This document shows positions 44,545-53,114 of a stretch of DNA of 64,000 nucleotides, piece by piece. How positions within the stretch are numbered: position 1 is the stretch's first letter; every line of letters starts with the position of its first letter. The stretch spans positions 4,154,001-4,218,000 of the forward strand of contig NZ_CP009281.1 of the NCBI RefSeq assembly GCF_000758585.1, read 5' to 3'. The DNA is from Paenibacillus sp. FSL R5-0345. Its GTDB lineage: Bacteria > Bacillota > Bacilli > Paenibacillales > Paenibacillaceae. The notes beneath the pieces were generated by a model. It was given only the letters and a program-made list of their open reading frames with translations, was not told the DNA's origin and ran no database searches. Position numbers and translations under genes: made by a program.

Positions 44545-46092
44545 GTGATTTTACGCAAGTGGTTGATTGCTTTTTTCGCATTTTTACTGATGTTCTCGTG
44601 GACTGGACAACTTACGAACAAAGCACATGCTGCAAGCGGATTTTATGTAAGCGGTACCAAATTATTGGATGCTACAGGACAACCATTTGTGATGCGAGGA
44701 GTCAATCATGCGCACACATGGTATAAAGATCAACTATCCACCGCAATACCAGCCATTGCCAAAACAGGTGCCAACACGATACGTATTGTACTGGCGAATG
44801 GACACAAATGGACGCTTGATGATGTAAACACTGTCAACAATATTCTCGCCCTCTGTGAACAAAACAAACTAATTGCCGTTTTGGAAGTACATGACGCCAC
44901 AGGAAGCGATAGTCTTTCCGATTTAGACAACGCCGTTAATTACTGGATTGGTATTAAAAGCGCGTTGATCGGCAAGGAAGACCGTGTAATCATTAATATA
45001 GCTAACGAGTGGTACGGAACATGGGATGGAGTCGCCTGGGCTAATGGTTATAAGCAAGCCATACCCAAACTGCGTAATGCTGGTCTAACTCATACGCTGA
45101 TTGTTGACTCCGCTGGATGGGGACAATATCCAGATTCGGTCAAAAATTATGGGACAGAAGTACTGAATGCAGACCCGTTAAAAAACACAGTGTTCTCTAT
45201 CCATATGTATGAATATGCTGGGGGCAATGCAAGTACCGTCAAATCCAATATTGACGGTGTGCTGAACAAGAATCTTGCGCTGATTATCGGCGAATTTGGT
45301 GGACAACATACAAACGGTGATGTGGATGAAGCCACCATTATGAGTTATTCCCAAGAGAAGGGAGTCGGCTGGTTGGCTTGGTCCTGGAAGGGAAATAGCA
45401 GTGATTTGGCTTATCTCGATATGACGAATGATTGGGCTGGTAACTCCCTCACCTCGTTCGGTAATACCGTAGTGAATGGCAGTAACGGCATTAAAGCAAC
45501 TTCTGTGTTATCCGGCATTTTTGGAGGTGTAACGCCAACCTCAAGCCCTACTTCTACACCTACATCTACGCCAACCTCAACTCCTACTCCTACTCCTACT
45601 CCTACGCCAAGTCCGACCCCGAGTCCGGGGAATAACGGGACAATTTTATATGATTTCGAATCAGGAACTCAAGGTTGGTCGGGAAACAATATTTCGGGAG
45701 GCCCATGGGTCACCAATGAATGGAAAGCAACGGGAGCGCAAACTCTCAAAGCCGATGTCTCCTTACAATCCAATTCCACGCATAGTCTATATATAACCTC
45801 TAATCAAAATCTGTCTGGAAAAAGCAGTCTGAAAGCAACGGTTAAGCATGCGAACTGGGGCAATATCGGCAACGGGATTTATGCAAAACTATACGTAAAG
45901 ACTGGGTCCGGGTGGACATGGTACGATTCCGGAGAGAATCTGATTCAGTCAAACGGCGGTACCATTTTGACACTATCCCTCAGCGGCATTTCGAATTTGT
46001 CCACAGTCAAAGAAATTGGGGTAGAATTCCGCGCCTCCTCAAACAGTAGTGGCCAATCAGCTATTTATGTAGATAGTGTTAGTCTGCAATAG
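44545..46092 (+). CDS. Secreted GH5 endo-1,4-beta-mannanase with C-terminal CBM
   Basis: This enzyme cleaves internal mannan bonds outside the cell. The GTG at 44545 is preferred to an ATG 15 bases upstream because GGGGTGG lies 6 bases before it. The product (515 residues) has a signal peptide ending AHA, a GH5 domain starting GFYVSGTKLLDATGQPFVMR, acid/base Glu in NIANEWYG (about 155) and nucleophile Glu in IIGEFGG (about 250), resembling subfamily 8 mannanases. A Thr/Pro/Ser linker of tandem TPTSTP-type repeats (45,540-45,630) joins a C-terminal domain (YDFESGTQGWSG... to YVDSVSLQ) like the CBM59 mannan-binding module. Confidence 0.9.
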   Translation: MILRKWLIAFFAFLLMFSWTGQLTNKAHAASGFYVSGTKLLDATGQPFVMRGVNHAHTWYKDQLSTAIPAIAKTGANTIRIVLANGHKWTLDDVNTVNNILALCEQNKLIAVLEVHDATGSDSLSDLDNAVNYWIGIKSALIGKEDRVIINIANEWYGTWDGVAWANGYKQAIPKLRNAGLTHTLIVDSAGWGQYPDSVKNYGTEVLNADPLKNTVFSIHMYEYAGGNASTVKSNIDGVLNKNLALIIGEFGGQHTNGDVDEATIMSYSQEKGVGWLAWSWKGNSSDLAYLDMTNDWAGNSLTSFGNTVVNGSNGIKATSVLSGIFGGVTPTSSPTSTPTSTPTSTPTPTPTPTPSPTPSPGNNGTILYDFESGTQGWSGNNISGGPWVTNEWKATGAQTLKADVSLQSNSTHSLYITSNQNLSGKSSLKATVKHANWGNIGNGIYAKLYVKTGSGWTWYDSGENLIQSNGGTILTLSLSGISNLSTVKEIGVEFRASSNSSGQSAIYVDSVSLQ

Positions 46093-46138
46093 ACTTATCT
46101 GTAAAAAACTCCAGGTTATATAGGAAGCTTAATAATTC

Positions 46139-46169
46139 GAGAAGCCGTTACCTAACGGCTTCTCTTTTG
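46139..46169 (+). terminator. Terminator after mannanase gene
   Basis: GAGAAGCCGTTA pairs with TAACGGCTTCTC around CC, followed by TTTTGC. Confidence 0.88.
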
Positions 46170-46282
46170 CTATCAAGGATTGATTGAAAACTTAATTCAT
46201 CCTCACTTCGAATGACTACGAAAGCCATGAATAATTTACCTTCTTTTACAAACACTACGAAACAAAAGGAGGCTGATGTTTC

Positions 46283-46957
46283 ATGTGTCAACGTTTTTCC
46301 CTGGCGGCCGAACTGCAGGAAATTAGGGATCATTTTGAAATTAACCGGGTGATGTACTACTATAAAGACCGCTATAACATTAGTCCCACGCAGGATATGC
46401 CGGTAGTTTTACAACAGGATGGAGAGCGAATTCTAGATGAGTTCCGTTGGGGGTTCGTTCCTTATTGGGGAAAAGATGCAATCAATGCAGATCTCCGAAA
46501 TGTGCATCAGAATCCAACCTATCGCAAGATGGTGGACAAGCATCGTTGTATTATTCCGTGCAATGGATTTTACTATTGGAAAAAAGAAGGCAAGAAGACT
46601 TATCCAGTTCGGGTAGTCATGAATAATCGCAGTATGTTCGGAGTAGCTGGTCTATACGAAATTTGGCGTGATACGCGCGGGGAACCTCTTCGCACCTGCT
46701 CTCTGGTCATGACAGAGGCTAACCCACTGATTAGTGAATTTGAGAGCCGGATGCCGGCGATTTTGTCCCCCCAGGATATCACTCGATGGCTTGATGAGGA
46801 GACCAATGATCTTGAAGCACTGAATCCGATTCTGCGGCCTTATTCAGCAGATGAAATGCAGGTGTACCCGGTCACACCAATGATTAACAACAACAGAAAT
46901 GACTCGGCTGAATGTATTCGGGAAATGGATTTGAACGAGTCCTGGGTAAAGCCGTGA
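46283..46957 (+). CDS. SRAP (HMCES/YedK) family protein with altered active site
   Basis: SRAP proteins use Cys2 to form a stable crosslink with abasic sites in single-stranded DNA. The 224-residue product begins MCQRFSLAAEL, keeping Cys2, and retains the Asn of the INA motif (N68). Compared with E. coli YedK, the catalytic Glu of the GWFEW motif is Tyr (Y98 in NGFYYWKKEG), the His of the IHDR motif is Glu (E154 in EFESRMPAIL), and the Arg after INA is Asp. Chemistry may therefore differ. The ATG follows a purine-rich AAAGGAGG site. It is a single gene. Confidence 0.85.
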   Translation: MCQRFSLAAELQEIRDHFEINRVMYYYKDRYNISPTQDMPVVLQQDGERILDEFRWGFVPYWGKDAINADLRNVHQNPTYRKMVDKHRCIIPCNGFYYWKKEGKKTYPVRVVMNNRSMFGVAGLYEIWRDTRGEPLRTCSLVMTEANPLISEFESRMPAILSPQDITRWLDEETNDLEALNPILRPYSADEMQVYPVTPMINNNRNDSAECIREMDLNESWVKP

Positions 46958-46994
46958 AATAATTACAGATTTGAACTAGAACTCCCTAATAAAT

Positions 46995-47045
46995 AAGCAG
47001 CGGTGCTAGTGCTAGAAACCAAAGCCTTAGCACCGCTGCTTTATT
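46995..47045. terminator. Bidirectional terminator after SRAP gene
   Basis: AGCAGCGGTGCTA pairs perfectly with TAGCACCGCTGCT around a 19-base loop, with TTATT after it, between convergent genes. Confidence 0.85.
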
Positions 47046-47073
47046 GTTATCGGTGAACACTGAAAGCAAGTGG

Positions 47074-47748
47074 TCACTTGAGTTCGGATTCATATTGTTC
47101 AAGCTTTTCAAAAACACCATTTACCCATTCTTGGTTATCCCATAGCTTGGGATTGTTAAGCTTTCTAACCGCAGGGTGACCCGTTGTGATAGTATCTACA
47201 CCATCTTTGTATCCAAAGTACAAATCAACTAATTCTAAAGACTTATTTGAAGATTGAACTAGTAATTCGCAAGTCATTCCAGACCCTTCGTTTGAAAAAG
47301 GTAATCTTAAATAGTAAAGATTCTTATCAAGTTTCTTAAACTCTACTTCCTTAAACTCATTATCAAAGCCGAAATTCACACTACTGGCACCATTCAATTC
47401 CTGCTTTTGTGTTAATTCCAACATTTTATCTGTGAATTTAAGAAGATTTGCATTCGAGATGTAGTTCTCAAATGATACAATTTCTTGTTTTGTAACAGCT
47501 CCGGTATAAAGATTAACGAAAGCTTTTCCAAAAGCCTCAATGGAAACATAATCATCTTCACTGATCTGATCTTCTTTAATGAAAAATTGTTGATTAGCCA
47601 ACTCACTTAATAGTTCTGTTGCTGATTTCTCTGACGGTTCAACAGATGCTTCTATCTTTGATATCGATTCAATGGAATTGTCATTTATTGTGGTAGGGTT
47701 TAAAACAAATAACATCAACACTACAATACCTAACGTGAATATTCTCAT
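47074..47748 (-). CDS. Secreted hypothetical protein
   Basis: A 224-residue protein with an N-terminal hydrophobic signal or anchor (MRIFTLGIVVLMLFVLNP) without a lipobox Cys, followed by an acidic, helix-rich region rich in Glu, Lys and Ser. No family recognised and no catalytic motif seen. AAAGGTGG precedes the ATG. It is AT-richer than its neighbours and stands alone between two terminators, which could reflect an accessory origin; evidence is weak. Confidence 0.6.
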   Translation of the reverse strand: MRIFTLGIVVLMLFVLNPTTINDNSIESISKIEASVEPSEKSATELLSELANQQFFIKEDQISEDDYVSIEAFGKAFVNLYTGAVTKQEIVSFENYISNANLLKFTDKMLELTQKQELNGASSVNFGFDNEFKEVEFKKLDKNLYYLRLPFSNEGSGMTCELLVQSSNKSLELVDLYFGYKDGVDTITTGHPAVRKLNNPKLWDNQEWVNGVFEKLEQYESELK

Positions 47749-47917
47749 AAAACCACCTTTCTAATAATTATATAGAAAATAGTTTTTCCTATAAAATCTA
47801 TGACTCATCCTATGATTCCATAATATACTAATAAAGGTTTCTATATATAGTTAAATTGGAAATTCATCTCTTTCTTTGCTAAAACTTATTCTTTGCATAA
47901 GGATATGCGTAAAGCTT

Positions 47918-47951
47918 AAAAAGCCCATTAGCGCAATATGCGGTAATGGGC
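47918..47951 (-). terminator. Intrinsic terminator after aroC
   Basis: On the minus strand GCCCATTACCGCATATTGCG pairs back through CGCTAATGGGC, followed by TTTTTAAGC, 16 bases past the aroC stop. Confidence 0.88.
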
Positions 47952-47966
47952 GAGACGGCTCATGAA

Positions 47967-49022
47967 TTATCCAAGCATAGCAGCTTGTCGTTTATACTGA
48001 TCCTCCAGCACTAAACAGACCATAGCCTCTACAACAGGGACAATTCTCGGGCAAATACATGGATCATGTCTACCTTCAGTGCGTATCTCTTGTTCTTCGC
48101 CTCTGATGTTAGTCGTTTGCTGTGGTACAGAGATGGAAGACGTCGGTTTTACGCTAATCCGAAATACGATTTCTTGTCCGGTGCTAATTCCCCCGATGAT
48201 TCCTCCGGAATGATTGGTAAGGAAACCATCGCCATTCATCGCATCATTATGTTCACTCCCCAGCATCGTTGCCGCTTCGAAGCCAGCTCCAAATTCTATC
48301 CCTTTAACTGCGCCAATGGACAGCATGGCTTTCGCCAGTTCTGCATCCAATTTATCGAAAACCGGCTCTCCAAGACCCGGAATTACGCCACGAATGCGGC
48401 ATTCCACGATGCCTCCACAGCTATCTCCAACCTCAGCTAACCGCTCAATCTTTTGAATCATCTTGGCAGCTGCAATCGGATCACAGGCGCGGACAGCATT
48501 TTGTTCAATAATCTCCTCATCGAAGGATTCACACTTTATACCACCGATTTCTTGTGAGTATGCTACTACCTGTACGCCTCTTCTCTCTAACAGCTTACGG
48601 GCTATTGCACCTCCAGCCACTCTTGCCGCAGTTTCTCTACCTGAAGCACGTCCGCTACCGCGATGATCCCGGATGCCGTATTTCTCTAAATAAGTAAAAT
48701 CGGCATGGCCCGGCCGAAAAGCATCCTGTATCTCACTATACGCTTCTGGCCTCATATCGTGGTTTTGTAGAACTACAAAGAGTGGTGTCCCTGTTGTTTT
48801 ACCCTCAAATACTCCTGATTGTATGTGGACAACATCATATTCTTTACGAGGCGTAGTCACTGAAGACTGACCCGGTTTTCTCCGATCCATTTGCTTCTGA
48901 ATATAAGCTTCGTTAATCTCAACGCCAGGTGTTACACCATCCACTATGACACCTACCGACACACCATGTGACTCACCGAAGGTTGTAATTTTGAACACTT
49001 CACCGAATGTATTTCCTGCCAT
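47967..49022 (-). CDS. aroC: Chorismate synthase
   Basis: AroC converts EPSP to chorismate using reduced FMN, the last common step of aromatic synthesis. The 351-residue product has the three signatures: GESHGVSVGVIVDGVTPGV near residue 13, the RGSGRASGRETAARVAGGA block near 122, and EIRTEGRHDPCICPR near 325. It is 18 bases after aroA and ends at a terminator, forming an aroA-aroC unit rather than the aroC-aroB-aroH order seen in B. subtilis. Confidence 0.96.
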   Translation of the reverse strand: MAGNTFGEVFKITTFGESHGVSVGVIVDGVTPGVEINEAYIQKQMDRRKPGQSSVTTPRKEYDVVHIQSGVFEGKTTGTPLFVVLQNHDMRPEAYSEIQDAFRPGHADFTYLEKYGIRDHRGSGRASGRETAARVAGGAIARKLLERRGVQVVAYSQEIGGIKCESFDEEIIEQNAVRACDPIAAAKMIQKIERLAEVGDSCGGIVECRIRGVIPGLGEPVFDKLDAELAKAMLSIGAVKGIEFGAGFEAATMLGSEHNDAMNGDGFLTNHSGGIIGGISTGQEIVFRISVKPTSSISVPQQTTNIRGEEQEIRTEGRHDPCICPRIVPVVEAMVCLVLEDQYKRQAAMLG

Positions 49023-49040
49023 TATATATGCACCCCTTAT

Positions 49041-50387
49041 TTAATATTGGATCTGTACACCTAACGCTGACAATCTGTCAAAATAATCTGGACAGGTCTT
49101 GGAGACACAACCAGGGTCAATTATCTGAATATTCTCAATCTTCAAGCCGATTAAAGAAAGCGCCATAGCCATGCGATGATCGTCGTGAGAATCTAGCAAA
49201 GCGGGAATAGGCTGACCCGGATATACCGTTAGGCCATCTTCAAACTCATCCACACGGATTCCGAGCTTACTAATTTCCTCACATATCGCGGATATCCGAT
49301 CACATTCATGATGTCTGATATGCGCAGCATCTTTTAAAGTGATTGGAGCATCGGCAAAAATAGCCATAGCAGCCACAGTTAGTGTTTGATCCGACCATTT
49401 CTTCATACTCACTGTGAATCCACCCTTAATCTGTGGGACACCTTGTACTTCAACATAGTTCTCCCCATGAAGAACGGTACAGCCCATTAACTCCAGAACG
49501 TCTAAGAACTCGATATCAGGTTGACTTGTATTGCTAGCATTGATCCCTTCAATTCGTACACGCCCTGCCGTAAGCGCAGCTACCGCCCAAAAGTAACAGC
49601 ATGTGGATACATCAGGCTCTAAAGTAATCGTGTGACCTTGATACTTTCCTGTTGGAACTGTTATCGAGTGACCGTCCTGAGAGGCTTCTGGTGTTACACC
49701 AAATGAAGCCATCATAGCAAGAGTCATCTCGACATAGTCTCTTTGCACAACTTCACCATCAATAAACACGGTTACCGGTTCTTTGGCATACGGTGCAGCT
49801 AGCAGCAATCCGCTAATAAATTGACTTGAAGTAGAGCCGGGTAGTGTTGCCTTTCCTCCTTGCAGACCTTGTGTCTCTAATGTAAAAGGTAAACAGCGTT
49901 CGGCTTGCTTATACTCAAACTGTGCGCCAAGGTTCGTTAATGCGTCGAGTAATGGCGCCAGAGGTCGCTCACACAGTCGTTTACTTCCATTCATTGTCCA
50001 AGTGCCATTCCCTGCCGCGAGTGCAGCGGGTAAGAATCTCGCAACTGTGCCTGCCGCTCCTACATATAGTTCCCCAGTCGGATTCGGCCAATTGCCTCCA
50101 CATCCCTCGACAACTGCTGACTCTTCATCTATCACAACGGAAATTCCAAGTTTCTTTAAGGATTCAATACACCAATAAGAGTCGTCACTTCTTAATATTC
50201 CCTTTATTTCTGAACGTCCTTCAGCTAAAGCAGCGATTATCAAGGCCCGATTCGTCAGACTTTTGCTCCCTGATATAATTATCGTCCCATTGATTGCCGC
50301 TTCCGCTGGACTAACCTTCACTACTTGTTTATCGCTATTTGTTGACCAAGGAGAACGCGCTTCTAAGTCCGGTTGATTGGATTCCAT
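49041..50387 (-). CDS. aroA: 3-phosphoshikimate 1-carboxyvinyltransferase (EPSP synthase)
   Basis: AroA joins PEP and shikimate-3-phosphate; it is the glyphosate target. The 448-residue product has the substrate loop IIISGSKSLTNRALI (K42), and the PEP-site motif GAAGTVARFLPAAL at about 110-123, in which Phe stands where E. coli has Pro101 and Ala where it has Asn94. Further motifs are LCERPLAPLLDAL and LDSHDDHRMAMALSL. ATG 50387 is chosen from spacing to AAAGGGG. The N-terminal 25 residues are longer than usual. It is divergent from a LysR gene. Confidence 0.93.
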   Translation of the reverse strand: MESNQPDLEARSPWSTNSDKQVVKVSPAEAAINGTIIISGSKSLTNRALIIAALAEGRSEIKGILRSDDSYWCIESLKKLGISVVIDEESAVVEGCGGNWPNPTGELYVGAAGTVARFLPAALAAGNGTWTMNGSKRLCERPLAPLLDALTNLGAQFEYKQAERCLPFTLETQGLQGGKATLPGSTSSQFISGLLLAAPYAKEPVTVFIDGEVVQRDYVEMTLAMMASFGVTPEASQDGHSITVPTGKYQGHTITLEPDVSTCCYFWAVAALTAGRVRIEGINASNTSQPDIEFLDVLELMGCTVLHGENYVEVQGVPQIKGGFTVSMKKWSDQTLTVAAMAIFADAPITLKDAAHIRHHECDRISAICEEISKLGIRVDEFEDGLTVYPGQPIPALLDSHDDHRMAMALSLIGLKIENIQIIDPGCVSKTCPDYFDRLSALGVQIQY

Positions 50388-50493
50388 TACATCCACCCCT
50401 TTGAATTATTCCTCTAGACTGATTATAATAAATGAAATGAAATAAATGAAATCGTATTTTCACTATAATGATATAGAGGTGATCTATACCACC

Positions 50494-51402
50494 ATGTTCA
50501 ACTTAGAATGGTATCGAATTTTCTGGCAAACGGCACGTCATCGAAATTTAACAAAAGCAGCAGCGGAACTGCATATTACACAGCCCTCTGTGAGTTATGC
50601 CATTAAACAGATGGAAGAGGCCTTGGGGCTGAAGCTGTTTCACAGGCTATCCAAAGGTGTAGAACTTACAGAAGAAGGGCGAGCTCTTTTCGAATATGTA
50701 GAGCAATCCTTTACCATGCTGGATTCTGCACAAAAACATCTGAAGAACTTGAAGCAATTAAATGAAGGAGAAATACGCATCGGAGCTAGCGATTATCTGA
50801 TCAAGCATCTTTTGTTGCCGCAGTTGAACACCTTTCATAGCACATACCCAGGTATACGAATTCGGCTTTCACATGGGAAGACACCCGATATCACTAAGCG
50901 TTTAAAAGATGGTGAGATCGACTGCGCCTTTGTACATATGCCTCTTCAAGATCCACTGCTAAACATCCAGACACTCGCGGTGTTGGAGGATTGTTTTGTA
51001 GTTGGTGAAGCCTATAAAGAAATAGCGAATCGTTCTTTAACCATGAAAGAAGTGTCAGATCTGCCGTTAATCCTATTTTCACAGGGGAGCAGTACAAGAG
51101 TATTTGTAGAGCAATGGTTTGCAGCTAAGGGACTATCGGTAATTCCAGATATTGAATTGGGGAGCATAGAACTGCTAGCAGAGTTCGCTAGATTAGGGTA
51201 CGGGGCTGCTTTTATTAGCCGTTCTTTCGTGCAAGAGGATATTCATAGTCGAAAACTTTATGAGCTGAAGCTAGACGATCCGCTTTTACCTCGCAGTATA
51301 GGTTTTGCAGTACGACGGGATAGAAAGCTATCTGTTGCGGCTGAGCATTTCGTTCGGATGATTGGTACGCAGTTATCAGAGGATGTTAAATTCTTTGACT
51401 GA
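50494..51402 (+). CDS. LysR-family transcriptional regulator
   Basis: The 302-residue product has the N-terminal LysR HTH (FNLEWYRIFWQTARHRNLTK, AAAELHITQPSVSYAIKQME) and a type 2 periplasmic-binding-like effector domain from about 90 (EIRIGASDYLIKHLLLPQLN). ATG 50494 is chosen as the conserved family start. The short divergent spacing from aroA (106 bases) suggests it controls aroA-aroC and itself, responding to an aromatic-pathway intermediate; this is inferred from position only. Confidence 0.9.
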   Translation: MFNLEWYRIFWQTARHRNLTKAAAELHITQPSVSYAIKQMEEALGLKLFHRLSKGVELTEEGRALFEYVEQSFTMLDSAQKHLKNLKQLNEGEIRIGASDYLIKHLLLPQLNTFHSTYPGIRIRLSHGKTPDITKRLKDGEIDCAFVHMPLQDPLLNIQTLAVLEDCFVVGEAYKEIANRSLTMKEVSDLPLILFSQGSSTRVFVEQWFAAKGLSVIPDIELGSIELLAEFARLGYGAAFISRSFVQEDIHSRKLYELKLDDPLLPRSIGFAVRRDRKLSVAAEHFVRMIGTQLSEDVKFFD

Positions 51403-51416
51403 CTGAAAAAAAGAAA

Positions 51417-51441
51417 AAAACACCGGAATTCCCAGTGTTTA
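51417..51441 (-). terminator. Terminator after MerR-like gene
   Basis: On the minus strand ACACTGG pairs with CCGGTGT (one G-T) around GAATT, followed by a seven-T run. It overlaps the last codons of the MerR-like gene and also stands downstream of the convergent LysR gene. Confidence 0.85.
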
Positions 51442-51699
51442 CTTCATTCCTAAAGCTTCTTTCATTTGTGGGATAGATAAACCGTTGGCTTTCATCTCTT
51501 TGATCCAAAGAATGCGTGCGACGGTTTCCTCTCTTTTATATCTGCGTGTTAAATTCTCCTCCGCCTGTTCAAAGGGCAGCATGCCTTCTTCTGTGTAATG
51601 TTTGAGTGTACTGTAACGGGCATTTGTGATTCTTACCAATTCACCTATAGATACATACTCTGACGCCAAAATATTCTCCATGGTACGTTGTCTAGACAT
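51439..51699 (-). CDS. Short MerR-like DNA-binding protein
   Basis: An 86-residue protein consisting of little more than a MerR winged helix: VSIGELVRITNARYSTLKHY at about 16-35, EEGMLPF, and RYKREETVARILWIKEMKAN. It lacks a long dimerisation helix and effector domain, so it may act as a small DNA-binding partner or excisionase-like protein. It begins 15 bases after the GPP34-like gene and is probably co-transcribed. Confidence 0.75.
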   Translation of the reverse strand: MSRQRTMENILASEYVSIGELVRITNARYSTLKHYTEEGMLPFEQAEENLTRRYKREETVARILWIKEMKANGLSIPQMKEALGMK

Positions 51700-51714
51700 G
51701 GATTACCAACTCCT

Positions 51715-52707
51715 TTACAGCGGGCGTTTCGGAACAATACGCACACCTTGAATTGGCACTTTCATCATTACAAAATGCGGGATCGCATCGTATAACAAAT
51801 TATCAATTTTAAGAGTCGCAATCGATCCTCTCTCCATCACCTTAACTTCATGTCCATAGGACTCTAATCTTGTAATAACTGCGTCTAGTCTTTGATTAGA
51901 ATTATCAAACCAAGACTCTGTTTCAATAAAGACAGGTCGTGATCGCTCTAGGGCAGGGAAGATTAGGTTGATACTGCTACCGATAAATGTCTTCGCAAAC
52001 TTTGTCTTCAATTCTAAGAAACGTTTAAGACCTAGCTCAATTCCATGGCGAATTTGTATAGAAAATAAAGCCTTTGCCCATAAATTACTTTGGTATAGTT
52101 CATGTAGTTTGATATTTACCTTTTCTAATTCATTCAGCGAGAAAAAAGCATGCATACATCCACTTTCACGAAGTAGCCATAGCATACAAATGATCTCATC
52201 CGTTACTGGACCCTCTTCCAAAATTTCTGCCCGAATGTTCTCTGTAATGCTTGTGTATGCCTCCATATTACTGCGATAAGCTCTAACTTCAACTTCAGCA
52301 GAGTCAAAAAACATGTCGCTCCCTAACCGACTTGGGATATCTTCAAGCAAATTCATTGCTTTAAGATAATCTGAAATCGCGGTTTCAAACTTTTTCAATT
52401 GATTGTTAGAAGGCATGGATGCCTTTTTCAACCACCAATTCAGGTCACCCTTCACCTCAGCACTATTATGAAATAAGGGTTGTAGAACAGTTTCTCTATA
52501 AAGAGTTGAATGAGATTGCTCAAGAGCTTCCTTATGCAAAGTTAAATTGTACTCAGATTGCGTAATACATTCCTCTAAGTAAAGCTCCAAGATAACCGCA
52601 GCCGCCATACAGCGTAAAGACACTTTCTTGACAGTAGTCATATGAAGACTTCTCTGTGCATTTAGCGCAATCAATGAGAAACTCGGTGCTAATTTTAAAT
52701 CCATCAT
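51715..52707 (-). CDS. Hypothetical protein, possibly GPP34-like
   Basis: The 330-residue protein is helical, soluble and without catalytic motifs. Its N-terminus (FSLIALNAQRSLHM, then RCMAAAVILELYLEECI) has the spacing of GPP34/GOLPH3-like proteins (L-L-A-L-D ... A-A-x-L-L-E-L), but the rest is not convincing. A C-terminal section (LDAVITRLESYGHEVKVMER) may form a mixed fold. ATG 52707 is chosen from GGGGTGG spacing. It is followed by the MerR-like gene. A four-copy 7-base tandem repeat lies upstream. Confidence 0.55.
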   Translation of the reverse strand: MMDLKLAPSFSLIALNAQRSLHMTTVKKVSLRCMAAAVILELYLEECITQSEYNLTLHKEALEQSHSTLYRETVLQPLFHNSAEVKGDLNWWLKKASMPSNNQLKKFETAISDYLKAMNLLEDIPSRLGSDMFFDSAEVEVRAYRSNMEAYTSITENIRAEILEEGPVTDEIICMLWLLRESGCMHAFFSLNELEKVNIKLHELYQSNLWAKALFSIQIRHGIELGLKRFLELKTKFAKTFIGSSINLIFPALERSRPVFIETESWFDNSNQRLDAVITRLESYGHEVKVMERGSIATLKIDNLLYDAIPHFVMMKVPIQGVRIVPKRPL

Positions 52708-52780
52708 AACCATCCACCCCTATCCATAAATTCGTATTTACTGGATGATGATATTTATTCCGAATGGCGAGCGCGTGATT

Positions 52781-52808
52781 TACTTACTACTTACTACTTA
52801 CTACTTAT
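52781..52808 (+). repeat. Four tandem copies of a 7-base unit
   Basis: TACTTAC occurs three times in tandem, followed by TACTTAT, in the region upstream of the GPP34-like gene (about 75 bases before its start). Copy-number change could alter promoter spacing. Confidence 0.85.
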
Positions 52809-52874
52809 CATTTACAATACACCAATTTAACATTAATTGTCAATGACCTTAGGCAGCGTAATCATATCCTTTCA

Positions 52875-52928
52875 CGCAAAAAAAGCCAGACCACCGAGCA
52901 ATTACATACATTGCTTGACGATCTGGCT
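52875..52928 (-). terminator. Minus-strand terminator in the 52.7-53.1 kb gap
   Basis: On the minus strand AGCCAGA and CAAGCAAT pair with ATTGCT and TCTGGCT, followed by seven T. It overlaps the end of a 57-codon ORF, implying that something is transcribed leftward from about 53,080. Confidence 0.75.
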
Positions 52929-53075
52929 ATTGAGTTTTGTACACAAATCAAAAGTTTTATGCTCCCCGTTCTTAAATTCTTTCCATTCAGCGCTTTCGAA
53001 TCCTAAAAGGTTTTTTATGTATGTCCTTAAGTCAGTAATAATCAACATTGCGGTACAATGTTGATTTCCATTCAT
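52902..53075 (-). CDS. Possible small protein or gene remnant, 57 residues
   Basis: The frame reads MNGNQHCTAMLIITDLRTYI then KNLLGFESAEWKEFKNGEHK and ends IVKQCM. The composition is protein-like and it ends at a terminator, but no ribosome site precedes the ATG, and a TATAAT box directly abuts the start. It may be the 3' end of a degraded gene. The methyltransferase operator palindrome lies inside it. Confidence 0.3.
   Translation of the reverse strand: MNGNQHCTAMLIITDLRTYIKNLLGFESAEWKEFKNGEHKTFDLCTKLNSQIVKQCM
53040..53066. promoter_or_regulatory. 11-base perfect palindrome over the methyltransferase -35 box
   Basis: AATCAACATTG and CAATGTTGATT are perfect inverted arms around CGGTA. The right arm contains TTGATT (53061-53066), a good -35 box with TATAAC at 53085-53090 (18-base spacer), 25 bases before the methyltransferase start. 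This geometry suits a repressor operator. Confidence 0.6.
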
Positions 53076-53114
53076 ATTATAAAATATAACCCGCAGTGAA
53101 AGGAATTTAAACTC

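Noticed and set aside
44505..44726. 73-codon frame overlapping the mannanase start
   Set aside because: It is in another frame of the well-supported mannanase coding sequence and ends inside it; composition is not protein-like.
45540..45630. CRISPR-like or micro-repeat array
   Set aside because: The repeats are codons of the Thr/Pro/Ser linker of the mannanase, with no spacers.
53040..53066. Terminator reading of the palindrome upstream of the methyltransferase
   Set aside because: No T run follows on either strand; the overlap with a -35 box makes an operator more likely.
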